Origin: Sulfitobacter guttiformis
GTDB taxonomy: Bacteria > Pseudomonadota > Alphaproteobacteria > Rhodobacterales > Rhodobacteraceae
NCBI RefSeq assembly: GCF_003610455.1
Contig: NZ_RAQK01000001.1
Location: forward strand, 682,001 to 746,000
Length of the DNA stretch: 64,000 nucleotides
Direction of reading: 5' to 3'
Shown: positions 8,426 through 17,810 of the stretch, piece after piece
How positions within the stretch are numbered: position 1 is the stretch's first letter
Layout: each line of letters begins with the position of its first letter
Made by a program: the position numbers and the translations under genes
Notes under the pieces: model-generated
What the model saw: only the letters and a program-made list of their open reading frames with translations
What the model was told of the DNA's origin: nothing
Database searches by the model: none

Positions 8426-9745
8426 TCACACTTCCAGATACCGCCGCATCATATCTGCCACCGGCAGCTTTGTGCCCAAGCGCGCACCCAACAAAAACAT
8501 CCCCCCGAATTTGCGCTGCAAGTACAAGACATCCATAGGCACCACAGGCGGGATAAACCCGTCGCGGGCAAGCGCCTCACCGCCGCGCTGCATCTCGCGG
8601 GTGAGCGTTTTGTCAGTGAAATCGAACAGCGGCGCACCCAGCGCTTCAAACGCTGTGCACATAAGTTGCAGACATTTCGCCCTATGCCGTTCTGGCATCG
8701 AATTCGTTATAAATCCGATACTTACGGCAACTTCCTCAAGTTTATTATACTCACCATCAAGGCCTGACTTTAGGAACGCCCTATAATCATTTGAAAGTGA
8801 AGAACTTAATGGCCTTGTCGCACCGAAATCCAACAAGACAATATCACCTGTTGCGGGGTTATACTGATAGTTTGCAAAATTAGGATCACTTTGCATCAGT
8901 TTGAATTGGAACAACTCTTTCAACGTTAAATCGACCAGGCGCCGCATGATAAGCTCACGGGTTGTCTTATCTTCAGTTTCGGCCGCTTCGATCGGTTTTC
9001 CGGTGACAAAACTCATGGCGAGAATGCTCTTGGTGCTCCAGTCCTCGCAAACCTCTGGCAGCACAAAACCGTCCGTGCCCACCAGCAGATCCCGAAACTG
9101 CATCAAGCACCTCGCTTCGCGCAGATAGTCGGTTTCCTCATGCAGCTGAAGGGCCGCCTCTGCCAGGTAGGGATCAATAGCGAACCCCTTTGGCAACATG
9201 CCCGACATCCGGATCAATGCGCCAACATTGGCCACGTCACTGTCGATGCTGCGAGCCACGCCAGGATATTGCACCTTAATCGCCATATCGCGCCCGTCGT
9301 GTGTTTGGGCGCGATGCACCTGTCCAATCGAGGCCGCCGCGATGGGCCGTACATCAAAGCGCGCAAAATCGCGGAGCCATCCCTCGTGCCACTGCCCGCC
9401 CAGCACTTTTTTGAGCTGGGCGGGCGGCATAAAATGGGCGTCATCCCGCAGCCGCGCCATGATGCCAGACAGCTCTGGCGGAAGCACATCGCCGGTGTCC
9501 ATCGAGACCAATTGCCCGATCTTCATCGCAGCACCGCGCATTTTTGCCAACTGATCAGCGATGCGGGTGACATTCGCTGGGGTAAGCAGCAGATCGCGCC
9601 ACTCGGGCCGCTGCCCGCGCCCCAGTTGCGCCATACTGCCCAACGCCATGTTCCCTGCTACTCCAGCGGTCATGGTCCCCAGACGCGTCAAACGCCCCAA
9701 ACGGCTGCTGGGCACTGCCAGCCCCTTGTCGCGCGCCCCGCTCAT
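8426..9745 (-). CDS. ABC1/AarF/UbiB-family atypical kinase
   Basis: This 439-aa protein of the ABC1 atypical kinase family shows the family signature KIGQ at residues 75-78, the alanine-rich nucleotide loop AAASIGQVHRA, the MAIKVQYPG strand with the VAIK lysine, and the metal-binding region IVLLDFGATRPL. Family members (UbiB, Coq8) support ubiquinone biosynthesis or lipid trafficking by an ATPase activity. There is no C-terminal membrane pair of the UbiB type, so this is an ABC1 paralogue rather than the core UbiB. Its start overlaps the stop of the DUF2805 gene by ATGA (9742-9745). Confidence 0.9.
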   Translation of the reverse strand: MSGARDKGLAVPSSRLGRLTRLGTMTAGVAGNMALGSMAQLGRGQRPEWRDLLLTPANVTRIADQLAKMRGAAMKIGQLVSMDTGDVLPPELSGIMARLRDDAHFMPPAQLKKVLGGQWHEGWLRDFARFDVRPIAAASIGQVHRAQTHDGRDMAIKVQYPGVARSIDSDVANVGALIRMSGMLPKGFAIDPYLAEAALQLHEETDYLREARCLMQFRDLLVGTDGFVLPEVCEDWSTKSILAMSFVTGKPIEAAETEDKTTRELIMRRLVDLTLKELFQFKLMQSDPNFANYQYNPATGDIVLLDFGATRPLSSSLSNDYRAFLKSGLDGEYNKLEEVAVSIGFITNSMPERHRAKCLQLMCTAFEALGAPLFDFTDKTLTREMQRGGEALARDGFIPPVVPMDVLYLQRKFGGMFLLGARLGTKLPVADMMRRYLEV

Positions 9746-9966
9746 TTATACTGCTCGCGGCGGGTACCGAACTCATGCACCCGTTTGCGCCATGTGCGGT
9801 AACTTCCCGCCTTCAGTTCACGCCGCATCAGCGCCTTCACTTCTTTTTCCGATAGACCATATTCCAGCTTGATCGTGGCAAAAGGCATGTGATCGCTCAG
9901 CGCCATTTCGATCACCGCGCTTATGTCGGCGGTGCCAAGGCTGTGCTGTTTGTCTTGTCCGCTCAT
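9742..9966 (-). CDS. DUF2805 / TIGR03643 family small protein
   Basis: This 74-aa protein matches my memory of the TIGR03643/DUF2805 family: ISAVIEMALSDHMPFATIKL, then YGLSEKEVKALMRRELK, and a basic tail with YRTWRKRVHEFG. The helical pattern around YGLSEKEVKALMRREL looks like a small helix-turn-helix, which is inference only. It overlaps its upstream (CIA30) and downstream (ABC1) neighbours by ATGA at both ends, so all three are translated as a coupled unit. The biochemical role is unknown. Confidence 0.8.
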   Translation of the reverse strand: MSGQDKQHSLGTADISAVIEMALSDHMPFATIKLEYGLSEKEVKALMRRELKAGSYRTWRKRVHEFGTRREQYK

Positions 9967-10502
9967 TTGTAAAACCGGATGCCGGACACAGCGATATCTG
10001 CCTGCATTTCCGACCCGATTGCCAACACGCCGATGCGCCGGAGCCTTGCCGGATCGAGTACCGCATCTGTCTTCCGCGCCTCAAACACGTCCCATGGCAG
10101 TTGGACGGTTTCCCAGTCACCGGTGGTGGTAAATTCAGCGCGGAAGGATTGCCACGGACGTGCCAACTGGTCGGTGCGCAGACGGATCTCATAGCTTGCA
10201 CGATTACCGCGCAGATCAATCTCAATCCCGCGCCATCCGGACGCATCCATCACCGCACCACCATCCAGATCGAACGCCATCTGGATGAACCCGCCGTTAT
10301 TATCCAATGACACTTCGCCTGTCAGTCGCGCTGCTTCGCGCCCTGAGACTGTGCCCCGCGATACTTCTCCGGTCGACACACCGCCCATCACCCTATCAGC
10401 CACGTATTCCCAATCGGGATTTAATTCCATAGTGCCGTCTCCTGCCGTCAGTGGCGTTGCGAGGATCACCAGTACCATCATGGCCCGTCTTATTCCGTAC
10501 AT
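9963..10502 (-). CDS. CIA30 (complex I intermediate-associated protein 30) family protein
   Basis: This 179-aa protein has a hydrophobic N-terminus (AMMVLVILATPLTAGDG), probably a signal peptide. The CIA30 domain follows: YVADRVMGGVSTGEVSRG, then LTGEVSLDNNGGFIQMAF, and IRLRTDQLARPWQSFRAEFT. In mitochondria the homologue NDUFAF1 assists complex I assembly; bacterial homologues resemble galactose-binding-like beta-sandwiches of mostly unknown role. The predicted export places it in the periplasm. It is the first gene of an overlapping operon with DUF2805 and ABC1-kinase genes. Confidence 0.85.
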   Translation of the reverse strand: MYGIRRAMMVLVILATPLTAGDGTMELNPDWEYVADRVMGGVSTGEVSRGTVSGREAARLTGEVSLDNNGGFIQMAFDLDGGAVMDASGWRGIEIDLRGNRASYEIRLRTDQLARPWQSFRAEFTTTGDWETVQLPWDVFEARKTDAVLDPARLRRIGVLAIGSEMQADIAVSGIRFYK

Positions 10503-10648
10503 TCCGCACTCCGCATCGTTCAGTTGTATAACTAGCAGCGCAGACCGCCCTGACCAGTTTCACCGCGACAAATGGACCGCACGCGCGCCCCTAGTGGCGG
10601 CCGCTGTGCTGTGGGATAAAGGCATTATGTCTAATCCGGGGGCCGATC

Positions 10649-11305
10649 ATGTTGCTACGCGTCACAGATCTGAAAAAATCATACGCCGGTGCGGATGGGC
10701 CTGTGCCGGTGCTGCGCGGCATCGACATGCAGGTAGAAGCAGGCCAGACGGTTGCCCTCACCGGCGAGAGCGGATCAGGCAAAAGCACGCTGCTGCATTT
10801 GATCGGGGGGCTCGACACTGCGGACGAAGGCAAAATTATACTTGAAGGACGCGAAATCAGCCGAATGAACGATGCAGGCCGCGCGGCCGTTCGTCGGAGC
10901 AGTGTTGGCATTATCTTCCAGCAGTTCAATCTCATTCCCTCACTTGATGTGGCTGCAAATATCGCATTCCAGGCACGTCTGGCCGGAAGCTACAATACCA
11001 GCGAAGCGAATGCCCTCGCCGCCTCTTTGGGACTAACAGAGCATCTACGCAAATATCCAGAACAGCTGTCTGGTGGCCAACAACAACGCGTGGCCATCGC
11101 CCGCGCTCTGGCCGCCAAACCAAAGCTGATCCTTGCGGACGAACCTACGGGCAATCTCGATGAGGCAACGGCGGGCGAAGTTATGGCCCAGATGCTGGCG
11201 CTGGTGTCCCAAACCGGCGCGGCGCTTGTCATGGTCACCCATTCACCCCGTCTTGCCACGCAGATGGAGCGACAACTTCACCTGAGCAAGGGGATGCTGG
11301 CGTGA
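10649..11305 (+). CDS. ABC transporter ATP-binding protein (LolD/MacB-type)
   Basis: This 218-aa ATPase carries Walker [10 protein letters not shown] (about residues 38-46), the Q-loop [12 protein letters not shown], the signature [15 protein letters not shown] and Walker [13 protein letters not shown]. This is the subgroup that drives FtsX-type permeases (LolD, MacB, YbbA). Its stop overlaps the GTG start of the permease gene (11302-11305). With the downstream permease and lipocalin-like gene it forms a set resembling the attEFGH organisation of Agrobacterium. The exported or extracted substrate is probably a lipid or lipoprotein, which is inference. Confidence 0.93.
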   Translation: MLLRVTDLKKSYAGADGPVPVLRGIDMQVEAGQTVALTGESGSGKSTLLHLIGGLDTADEGKIILEGREISRMNDAGRAAVRRSSVGIIFQQFNLIPSLDVAANIAFQARLAGSYNTSEANALAASLGLTEHLRKYPEQLSGGQQQRVAIARALAAKPKLILADEPTGNLDEATAGEVMAQMLALVSQTGAALVMVTHSPRLATQMERQLHLSKGMLA

Positions 11306-13698
11306 CGCGCACCGCCCTCTCTACGCTTTGGTCGCACTGGCGGCGCAATCCCCTACAGCTGTTTACACTGATTGCAGGTCTGGCGCTTGCTACCGCCCTG
11401 TGGTCGGGCGTGCAGGCGGTCAATGCCGAGGCGCGCGCGAGCTATGACGCCGCAGCAGCCACCCTCGGCGAGGGGCAATACGACCAGCTGCTGCCATCAG
11501 CGGGTGAGGACATCACAGAAGACACATTTATCGCATTACGCCGTGCCGGATGGCTGGTCGGACCGGTGATTGAAGGGCAAGTCGGCTCTAGCGACGCGCA
11601 GGTGCGTCTGGTGGGGATTGACCCGCTCACGGCGCCCGGCGGTCTTGGACCTGTTGCGGGGGGTAGCGTCGGGTTGCCGGAGTTTCTTGAAGAACGGCCC
11701 GTCTTTGCCAATGCTGCCACAGCAGCCAAGCTCGACGGATTTATCGACGCACCGATCGTGATCGAACCTACGATTGCGCCGGACACTGCCATCACGGATG
11801 TGTTTGTGGCCCAACGCCTGCTGGACGCGAAAGGGCGGTTTACCCGTCTCATCATCGCGCCCGAGCAGCCCATCGGCCGCCCGCCGCTTGAACAGATAGC
11901 ACCGGGGCTCACCCGTCGCCCCGCCCAAGGCGGCAGTGACGTTGGACGCCTGACAGACAGCTTCCACCTCAATCTGAGCGCCTTTGGATTGCTAAGCTTT
12001 GCAGTGGGAATATTCATCGTTCACGGGGCGATCGGGCTCGCATTCGAGCAGCGCCGCGCCATGGTGCGCACCTTGCGCGCCCTTGGCATGCCCCTGCGCC
12101 GTCTCATCCTGCTCATGGCGGCAGAGTTGTCGGTGCTGGCGCTTGTCGGCGGCGGTTTGGGGGTCTGTATGGGATATCTGGTGGCCGCGACCCTACTGCC
12201 GGATGTCGCGGCGACCATAAAGGGCCTGTATGGCGCGCAAGTTTCGGGCACTTTACAGCTGCGCCCATCATGGTGGCTATCGGGGTTGGCTATATCGGTA
12301 CTGGGCACAGCCATTGCCGCCACGGGCGCACTGGCCTCTGTGGCACGGATGCCGCTGCTGGCCAGTGCGCGACCGCATGCATGGGCCACCGCACGGAGTG
12401 GGATGCACCTTGTACAGATGGGCACCAGTATCGGGTTGCTGGCAGCGGCAGGTGTTCTGGCGCTTACGGCGGAAGGGCTGGTGATGGGGTTCGGGCTACT
12501 GGCTTGTCTTCTCATTGGCGCGGCTCTTGCCCTGCCTCTGGTGCTTGACGCTTCACTGCGATTGGCGCTTGCGCTTTCCCGCGGTGTTACGGCGCAATGG
12601 TTTTGGGCGGATACACGCCAGCAGCTTTCGGGGCTCAGCCTTGCGCTTATGGCGCTTCTCCTCGCGATGGCGGCAAATGTGGGCGTATCGACAATGGTGT
12701 CGAGTTTCCGCCTCACCTTCACCGGATTTCTGGACCAGCGCCTCGCCTCCGAACTTTATGTCAGCGCCGAAAGTCCCGCGCAGGCTGTGGCGTTGGAAGC
12801 ATTTGCTGCCACGCGCACCTCCGAAATTCTGCCACTGTTGTCGGTAGAGGCCACTTTGGCACAATTGCCAGCAGAGCTTTATGGCGCGCGCATCGGCGCA
12901 ACCTACCGTGAGAATTGGGGGCTGCTAGCACAGGCGCAAAACGTCTGGGACCGTGTCGCCGCGGGCGAGGCAGTTCTGGTAAACGAGCAGATGGCGCGGC
13001 GTGCTGATATCTGGGTAGGTGATGCACTGTTGGTGGCATCGGATCTCAGCCTGCCCATTGCGGGTGTTTTTGGCGATTATGGAAACCCCATCGGGCAGGC
13101 GATCATCGCAGAGCCGCTCTTCAACACCTTGCATCCAGAAGTGCGCGCTTTGCGGTTCGGCATGCGCACCAGTGATGCAACCGGACTGCGCCGCGCCCTC
13201 ACGACCGAGTTCGGCCTGCCAGAGCAGGCGATCACAGACCAAGCCCAGATCAAGGCATTCTCGCTGGCGGTGTTCGAGCGGACATTTACCGTGACAGCGG
13301 CACTCAACGTGCTGACCCTCACCGTCGCGGGGTTCGCCATTTTTATGAGTTTGCTCACATTGGCGGGTATGCGGGTGCCACAACTGGCGCCTGCGTGGGC
13401 GTTAGGGATGACACGCCGGCAGCTCGGCCAGCTTGAGTTGGTGCGTGCTGTCGTGCTGGCGGTGTTGACAGCTGCCTGTGCGCTGCCGCTGGGGCTGGCG
13501 CTGGCTTGGGTCTTGCTTGCTGTGGTTAACGTAGAGGCTTTCGGCTGGCGCTTGCCGATGTATGTGTTCCCGCGCGACTACGCGGTTCTGGGGCTGTTCG
13601 CGTTGGGTGCAGCAGTTCTTGCGGCGGCATGGCCTGCCCGCAAACTTGCGCGCACTCCGCCGGCGGATTTATTGAAAGTTTTTGCAAATGAGCGTTAG
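11302..13698 (+). CDS. FtsX-type ABC transporter permease (AttF/AttG-like, fused)
   Basis: This 798-aa inner-membrane permease has one N-terminal span (about residues 15-35) and a periplasmic domain to about 225. A membrane block with three to four helices at about 230-370 follows. Two further spans lie at about 375-425 and another pair at about 445-465. A second periplasmic domain and a last set of helices at about 660-790 complete it. This two-fold FtsX layout suggests a fusion of two permease halves. The start is GTG at 11302, overlapping the ATPase stop, and the end overlaps the AttH-like gene. It probably works as a mechanotransmitter rather than a channel. Confidence 0.9.
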   Translation: MTRTALSTLWSHWRRNPLQLFTLIAGLALATALWSGVQAVNAEARASYDAAAATLGEGQYDQLLPSAGEDITEDTFIALRRAGWLVGPVIEGQVGSSDAQVRLVGIDPLTAPGGLGPVAGGSVGLPEFLEERPVFANAATAAKLDGFIDAPIVIEPTIAPDTAITDVFVAQRLLDAKGRFTRLIIAPEQPIGRPPLEQIAPGLTRRPAQGGSDVGRLTDSFHLNLSAFGLLSFAVGIFIVHGAIGLAFEQRRAMVRTLRALGMPLRRLILLMAAELSVLALVGGGLGVCMGYLVAATLLPDVAATIKGLYGAQVSGTLQLRPSWWLSGLAISVLGTAIAATGALASVARMPLLASARPHAWATARSGMHLVQMGTSIGLLAAAGVLALTAEGLVMGFGLLACLLIGAALALPLVLDASLRLALALSRGVTAQWFWADTRQQLSGLSLALMALLLAMAANVGVSTMVSSFRLTFTGFLDQRLASELYVSAESPAQAVALEAFAATRTSEILPLLSVEATLAQLPAELYGARIGATYRENWGLLAQAQNVWDRVAAGEAVLVNEQMARRADIWVGDALLVASDLSLPIAGVFGDYGNPIGQAIIAEPLFNTLHPEVRALRFGMRTSDATGLRRALTTEFGLPEQAITDQAQIKAFSLAVFERTFTVTAALNVLTLTVAGFAIFMSLLTLAGMRVPQLAPAWALGMTRRQLGQLELVRAVVLAVLTAACALPLGLALAWVLLAVVNVEAFGWRLPMYVFPRDYAVLGLFALGAAVLAAAWPARKLARTPPADLLKVFANER

Positions 13699-14755
13699 AA
13701 ATATGTGTGTGAAATCGTTCCTGCTCACGCTGCTCGTCGGTTTTGGCACGCCGATGGAAGCCACTGCACAGGGTTTTGGCGGTCTAGGGACGCAGGCCGA
13801 AGGCTTTGCTATTCCTGCCCCCGATCCCCTATTCGACTTTCCTGCCGATCACGGTTCCCACCCCGACTACCGTATCGAGTGGTGGTATCTCACAGCGAAT
13901 ATGACCGGCGCGGATGGCACCGCTTACGGATTGCAATGGACGCTCTTCCGCTCTGCGCTTGGGCCATACGTTACCTCCGGCTGGGACAGTCCGCAAATCT
14001 GGCTGGGACACGCGGCAGTCACGACACCCACAGCGCATTACACCTCCGAGCGGTTTGCCCGTGGCGGCACAGGTCAGGCGGGCGTGATCCCTGCCCCGTT
14101 CGAGGCATGGATCGACGATTGGCATATGCGCGGCGCCACATTCGACACCTTGGATCTTCGTGCCAGCGGACCGCAATTCAGCTATGATGTGGCCCTTAAC
14201 GCAAAGGGACCGGTGGTTTTTCATGGTGACGCAGGGTATTCGGTCAAGTCCGCACAGGGTCAGGCCAGCTATTACTACTCCCAACCATTTTTTGACCTGG
14301 CAGGGACGCTCACCTTGCCACAAGGCGAGGTAAGCGTAACCGGTACCGCATGGATGGACCGCGAATGGTCCTCGCAGCCTCTTGCCTCGGACCAGACCGG
14401 ATGGGACTGGTTTTCGCTCTCTTTTGTGGACGGCGACAAGCTCATGGGATTCAGACTGCGCCAATCCGACGGCACTTATTTCACCTCCGGAACATGGATA
14501 ACAGCGCAGGGGCAAACGACTCCCCTACAAAACGGTGCCTTTAACGCAGAGCCTCTGGACATTACCGAAGTTAAAGGGCGCGAGGTGCCAACACGCTGGC
14601 AGGTGCGCGTACCACAGTACGACCTCGACGTCACTGTCGCCGCAGCAAACCCGCAGGCGTGGATGGATATGGCAATTCCCTACTGGGAGGGGCCGGTCAC
14701 CGTAAACGGAAGCCGCAGCGGCACAGGGTATCTGGAAATGACCGGCTACGACTGA
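13688..14755 (+). CDS. AttH/carotenoid 1,2-hydratase-like lipocalin-fold secreted protein
   Basis: This protein of 355 aa starts with a signal peptide (VKSFLLTLLVGFGTPMEATAQG). The mature part matches the COG5621 'secreted hydrolase'/AttH group: FDFPADHGSHPDYRIEWWYL, then YGLQWTLFRSAL, WMDREWSSQPL and WDWFSLSFVDGDKLMGFRLR. The fold is a double lipocalin related to CrtC. The ATG at 13688 is preferred over the TTG at 13682; it overlaps the permease stop by 11 bp. It probably is the periplasmic partner that accepts or shields a hydrophobic substrate from the ABC transporter. Confidence 0.88.
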   Translation: MSVRNMCVKSFLLTLLVGFGTPMEATAQGFGGLGTQAEGFAIPAPDPLFDFPADHGSHPDYRIEWWYLTANMTGADGTAYGLQWTLFRSALGPYVTSGWDSPQIWLGHAAVTTPTAHYTSERFARGGTGQAGVIPAPFEAWIDDWHMRGATFDTLDLRASGPQFSYDVALNAKGPVVFHGDAGYSVKSAQGQASYYYSQPFFDLAGTLTLPQGEVSVTGTAWMDREWSSQPLASDQTGWDWFSLSFVDGDKLMGFRLRQSDGTYFTSGTWITAQGQTTPLQNGAFNAEPLDITEVKGREVPTRWQVRVPQYDLDVTVAAANPQAWMDMAIPYWEGPVTVNGSRSGTGYLEMTGYD

Positions 14756-14819
14756 TCCGCAAACTGCCCAACCCGCACCATCGCAAAACCGGCCTTAACC
14801 AAGTATCCGGTGCCAGAAA

Positions 14820-15200
14820 CTAATCGAGCTCAAGCACCCTGCGCGCCACACGAAAACACTCAAGTGCTTGTGGCACACCGCAATAAATCCCGATCACATG
14901 GATGATGGCGCGGATTTCATCGGCGCTGACCCCATTGTTGATCGCACCACGACAGTGCAGCTCCCACTCGGTCATCTTGCCCAGCGCGCCGATCATTGAC
15001 AGGTTCATCATGCTACGCGTTTTCGCGTCGATCACATCGTCGCCCCAGCCAAACCCCCAGCACCAAGCGGTCATTGCTTCCTGAAAAGGACGGGTAAAGT
15101 CATCCGCTGCCGCAAGGTTCTTGTCGACATACTCAGCCCCCAATGTGGACCTACGCTGCTCAAGCCCCTTTAGAAACAAATCCTCGTCAAAACTGCTCAT
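14820..15200 (-). CDS. carboxymuconolactone decarboxylase (CMD) family protein
   Basis: This 126-aa all-helical CMD protein resembles gamma-carboxymuconolactone decarboxylase: FTRPFQEAMTAWCWGFGW, then LDAKTRS-like IDAKTRSMMNLSMIGALGK, WELHCRGAINNGVSADEIRA and GVPQALECFRVA. It lacks the CxxC of AhpD peroxidases, so a decarboxylase-like or unknown role is more probable. No protocatechuate genes are nearby, so pcaC is not asserted. AAAGGAACCGGA precedes the ATG at 15200. It lies downstream of the large decarboxylase gene but a hairpin separates them. Confidence 0.88.
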   Translation of the reverse strand: MSSFDEDLFLKGLEQRRSTLGAEYVDKNLAAADDFTRPFQEAMTAWCWGFGWGDDVIDAKTRSMMNLSMIGALGKMTEWELHCRGAINNGVSADEIRAIIHVIGIYCGVPQALECFRVARRVLELD

Positions 15201-15241
15201 TCCGGTTCCTTTCTCTCAGGTTAAAGCCATTTGAACAAAGC

Positions 15242-15268
15242 GGGGTGCGATCCTTTGGATCACACCCC
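15242..15268 (-). terminator. strong hairpin, probable terminator of the amino-acid decarboxylase gene
   Basis: Arms of 12 bp at 15242-15253 and 15257-15268, with one mismatch and a TTT loop, lie 30 bp past the decarboxylase stop on the minus strand. A partly T-rich GCTTTGTT follows on that strand. The site also sits just upstream of the CMD gene and would insulate it. Confidence 0.6.
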
Positions 15269-15297
15269 TTTGTCCGTACTGGCCGCTTTTGCGCAAA

Positions 15298-17592
15298 TTA
15301 CTCCGCTGCAACACAATCCGCATAATACTGGATCAGGCCGTTCTCGTCTTCTTCCTGAACCAATCCGTGAATATCCGTCTCGAAACCAGGGCACTCGCGC
15401 GCGAAGGCACGATTGAATTTTAGGTATTCTACGATTTTGCGGTTGAAAACCTCACCGGGGATCAGCAGCGGAATGCCGGGGGGATAAGGCGTTACAAGGC
15501 TTGTCGTGATGCGCCCTTCTAACGCGTCGATCGGCACACGTTGGGTCGTGCGCGCCGCGATGCACGAAAAGGCAGCCGTAGGCGTCATTAACGGCGTGTG
15601 ATCGCTCAGATACATCTCGGTGGACAGGATCGCGACATCGTATTTCGCATAGAGCGAGTGCACATGCTGGCACATATCGCGCAAGCCCATCTTCTCATAG
15701 CGCGGATGCTTGGCACAGAATTCCGGCATAGAGCGCCACATCGGCTGGTTCTTGTCGTAGTCATCCTTGAACTGCTGCAGCTCGGTCAAGAGCGAGTTCC
15801 AGCGCCCTTTGGTAATGCCGATCGTGAACATCACGAAAAAGCTGTAAAGCCCGGTTTTCTCAACAACAACACCGTGTTCGGCCAAATATTTTGTCACGAT
15901 TGAAGCAGGGATACCGGTGCTGTCGAACCGTCCGTCGAGGTTGAGACCCGGCGTGATGATTGTCGCCTTGATCGGGTCGAGCATGTTGAACCCACGCTCC
16001 ATATCACCGAAGCCGTGCCACGATTCCTCCCCGTCAGAGCGTTGAACACCCTCCGCATCCGTGCGCTTGAGCACCCAGTTTTGCGGGTTGTCTACGCCGT
16101 CCTCGTCCAGTTCGTCCGGTCCCCAAACCTTGAACCACCAGTCGTCGGATCCGTATTCCTCATCTACTTTACGCATGGCGCGGCGGAAATCGAGGGATTC
16201 GAGCAGGCTCTCCTCGACCAGTGCGCGTCCACCGGGTGGTTCCATCATCGCGGCAGCCACATCGCAACTGGCGATAATGCTATACTGCGGCGAGGTGGAG
16301 GTGTGCATGAGGTACGCCTCATTGAATAGATGCCGGTCAAGCTTTGTGTCTTTGCTGTCTTGGACCAGCACATGGCTTGCCTGTGAAATCCCGGCCAGCA
16401 GCTTATGGATAGACTGGGTTGCGTAGGTTACCGAATGGCTAGGTCGCTCACGTTTTTTGCCCATGGCGTGAAAATTGCCATAAAATGGATGGAAGGCAGC
16501 ATGCGGCAGCCATGCCTCATCGAAATGCAGGTTGTCGATATAGCCGTCCAGCATGTCTTTGATTGTTTCAGTGTTATACAGCACGCCGTCATACGTCGAT
16601 TGCGTCAGCGTGATGATACGCGGCTTTACTGTGTCGGCGTCGATATGCGCGAGCAACGGATTTGCGCGGATCTTTTCCTTGATCGCCTCGATCTCGAACT
16701 CGGACTTCTGGATCGGGCCGATGATGCCATAGTGGTTGCGTGTAGGCTTCATAAATACAGGAATGGCGCCGGTCATGATAATACTGTGAAGGATTGATTT
16801 GTGGCAGTTGCGGTCGACTACAACCACATCACCGGGGGCTACGGTATGGTGCCAGACCATCTTGTTCGAGGTCGAGGTGCCGTTGGTCACAAAAAAGCAG
16901 TGGTCCGCATTGAAAATACGTGCCGCATTACGCTCGGATGCGCCGATTGCACCGTTATGGTCCAACAGCTGGCCCAGTTCTTCGACCGAGTTGCAGACAT
17001 CGGCGCGCAGCATATTTTCGCCGTAAAACTGGTGATACATCTGGCCAATGGGCGACTTAAGAAACGCGACCCCGCCCGAGTGACCAGGGCAATGCCACGA
17101 GTAAGATCCGTCCTCGGCATAGTCCAACAACGCCTTGAAAAAAGGCGGCTTTATTCCATCAAGGTATTTCTTGGCATCACGGATGATATGGCGTGCCACG
17201 AACTCAGGCGTGTCCTCGAACATATGGATGAAACCATGCAGCTCACGCAGGATGTCGTTGGGCAGGTGGCGCGATGTCTTTGTCTCGCCGTAAATATAGA
17301 TCGGCACATCGGCGTTTTTCCAGCGCACTTCTTCGATAAAGTTCCGCAGGTTCAGAACCGCAGGATCAAGGTCGGGACCGGGCGTGAACTCCTCGTCGTC
17401 GATGGACAACACGAAGGCACTTGCACGTGATTGCTGTTGGGCAAATTGCGACAGATCTCCGTAGGTCGTCGCACCCAGCACCTCGAACCCCTCCCCCTCG
17501 ATCGCCTCGGCAATGGCGCGGATGCCAGTACCGGAGGAGTTGTCGGACCGGAAGTCCTCGTCAATAATTACAATAGGGAAACGAAATTTCAT
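15298..17592 (-). CDS. Orn/Lys/Arg decarboxylase, large PLP-dependent fold-III-type group (class I wing domain)
   Basis: This 764-aa enzyme has an N-terminal receiver-like wing domain (residues 1-125, starting MKFRFPIVIIDEDFRSD). A PLP-dependent aspartate-aminotransferase-fold core carries YSWHCPGHSGG, the FVTNGTSTSNKMVWH segment and ATQSIHKLLAG, whose lysine binds PLP. The C-terminal domain has STEMYLSDHTPLMTPTAAFS. It decarboxylates lysine, ornithine or arginine to a diamine or agmatine; the substrate cannot be fixed by eye. I chose the ATG at 17592, which has an AGGAG just upstream, over a GTG at 17607. Polyamine production or acid resistance is the likely role. Confidence 0.92.
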   Translation of the reverse strand: MKFRFPIVIIDEDFRSDNSSGTGIRAIAEAIEGEGFEVLGATTYGDLSQFAQQQSRASAFVLSIDDEEFTPGPDLDPAVLNLRNFIEEVRWKNADVPIYIYGETKTSRHLPNDILRELHGFIHMFEDTPEFVARHIIRDAKKYLDGIKPPFFKALLDYAEDGSYSWHCPGHSGGVAFLKSPIGQMYHQFYGENMLRADVCNSVEELGQLLDHNGAIGASERNAARIFNADHCFFVTNGTSTSNKMVWHHTVAPGDVVVVDRNCHKSILHSIIMTGAIPVFMKPTRNHYGIIGPIQKSEFEIEAIKEKIRANPLLAHIDADTVKPRIITLTQSTYDGVLYNTETIKDMLDGYIDNLHFDEAWLPHAAFHPFYGNFHAMGKKRERPSHSVTYATQSIHKLLAGISQASHVLVQDSKDTKLDRHLFNEAYLMHTSTSPQYSIIASCDVAAAMMEPPGGRALVEESLLESLDFRRAMRKVDEEYGSDDWWFKVWGPDELDEDGVDNPQNWVLKRTDAEGVQRSDGEESWHGFGDMERGFNMLDPIKATIITPGLNLDGRFDSTGIPASIVTKYLAEHGVVVEKTGLYSFFVMFTIGITKGRWNSLLTELQQFKDDYDKNQPMWRSMPEFCAKHPRYEKMGLRDMCQHVHSLYAKYDVAILSTEMYLSDHTPLMTPTAAFSCIAARTTQRVPIDALEGRITTSLVTPYPPGIPLLIPGEVFNRKIVEYLKFNRAFARECPGFETDIHGLVQEEDENGLIQYYADCVAAE

Positions 17593-17810
17593 CAAGTGCT
17601 CCTGCACGATTAAACGCGGCAGCTCAGGATAGAGGCCGACGGATACCGTGTCGGAGGGGCGCTGCCTTTGTCTCGTTGTTATCCCTGCACAGTCTGTCGT
17701 TCAAGGCACATGTTCCAGCACCCTGTGGGTTGGTCGGTGTTTGTCGCGCACTTCCCGCTCGTCGCGCGATGTGAAAAAACAGCACGTCGCACACCAGCGA
17801 TGAGCGAGGA

